Part shown: positions 63,902 to 64,000 of the stretch, piece by piece | Position numbering within the stretch: position 1 is the stretch's first letter | Layout: the number at the start of each line of letters is the position of its first letter | NCBI GenBank assembly: GCA_009912235.1 | Contig: WNDS01000001.1 | Span: 248,001-312,000, forward strand | Reading direction: 5' to 3' | DNA: 64,000 bases | Origin: Stenotrophomonas maltophilia | GTDB taxonomy: Bacteria > Pseudomonadota > Gammaproteobacteria > Xanthomonadales > Xanthomonadaceae | The notes under the pieces: generated by a model | The model's database searches: none | The model's input: only the letters and a program-made list of their open reading frames with translations | Told to the model about the DNA's origin: nothing | Program-made: the position numbers and the translations under genes

Positions 63902-64000
63902 GGGAGTGTCCTCACGGGCGGGGCCCGGCCGCGGACTGGCACGACGGGTAGGCAGGGAATGTCAGGCAGGGCGGGGGCCAGGCGGCACCCACGCGGGTCA

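Overview
The window looks like chromosome of a Stenotrophomonas maltophilia-complex bacterium or a close Xanthomonadaceae relative. The evidence is GC-rich coding with strong third-position bias and palindromic GTAG-headed repeats of the SMAG type known from S. maltophilia (15843-16140, 25366-25548, about 40238-40360). The gene content also fits: an RND efflux pump, a MerC/DUF2796/DUF3299 zinc locus, bacteriophytochrome and many two-component proteins. I see no rRNA, tRNA, insertion sequence, prophage or CRISPR array.

Layout. 1-6945: the end of an RND adaptor, its permease, two NAD(P)-binding proteins and a beta-lactamase-fold lipoprotein. 6976-13476: aldo/keto reductases (including dkgB), two LysR regulators, an aldehyde dehydrogenase and an AraC regulator. 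13533-21126: a zinc-limitation block with a TonB receptor, a MerC protein and a DUF2796-ABC-FtsX-DUF3299-DUF3299 operon. 21281-25341: an MFS pump with its TetR regulator and palindromic operator, then an AcpA-like phosphatase. 25366-28911: a response regulator with a degenerate sensor, and a secreted subtilase. 29171-40113: an ECF sigma factor/ChrR pair and its apparent targets, an eight-gene fatty-acid-modification operon and a hypothetical exported protein. 40409-51371: a large AsmA-like envelope protein, a bacteriophytochrome signalling operon and a second hybrid kinase. 51375-54560: a class II lanthipeptide pair, lanM with a 68-codon precursor gene. 54813-64000: a GAF-EAL protein, Zur-linked folE2, a DUF4124 protein, a fused kinase-FixJ protein, an MgtC protein and mgtA.

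Two regulons can be read from the DNA. A motif TGTTA-N3-TATAA-YA, matching Zur boxes, lies before the TonB receptor, between merC and the DUF2796 operon, and between folE2 and a 73-aa gene. A motif TGCATCC-N16-CGTAG(A/G)C lies before rpoE-chrR, before the hypothetical exported gene and before the desaturase operon; it fits an RpoE/ChrR (ECF11-type) promoter.

The most novel item is the lanthipeptide locus. The precursor ends in a GGG motif followed by a 16-residue core rich in Thr and Cys, directly upstream of a complete LanM, with no LanT transporter/protease in view.

Caution: at least eleven otherwise well-conserved genes carry lesions, nine frameshifts (mostly in G/C runs) and six in-frame stops. 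Their density and type suggest residual sequencing error rather than gene decay, so affected genes are annotated as one locus each.
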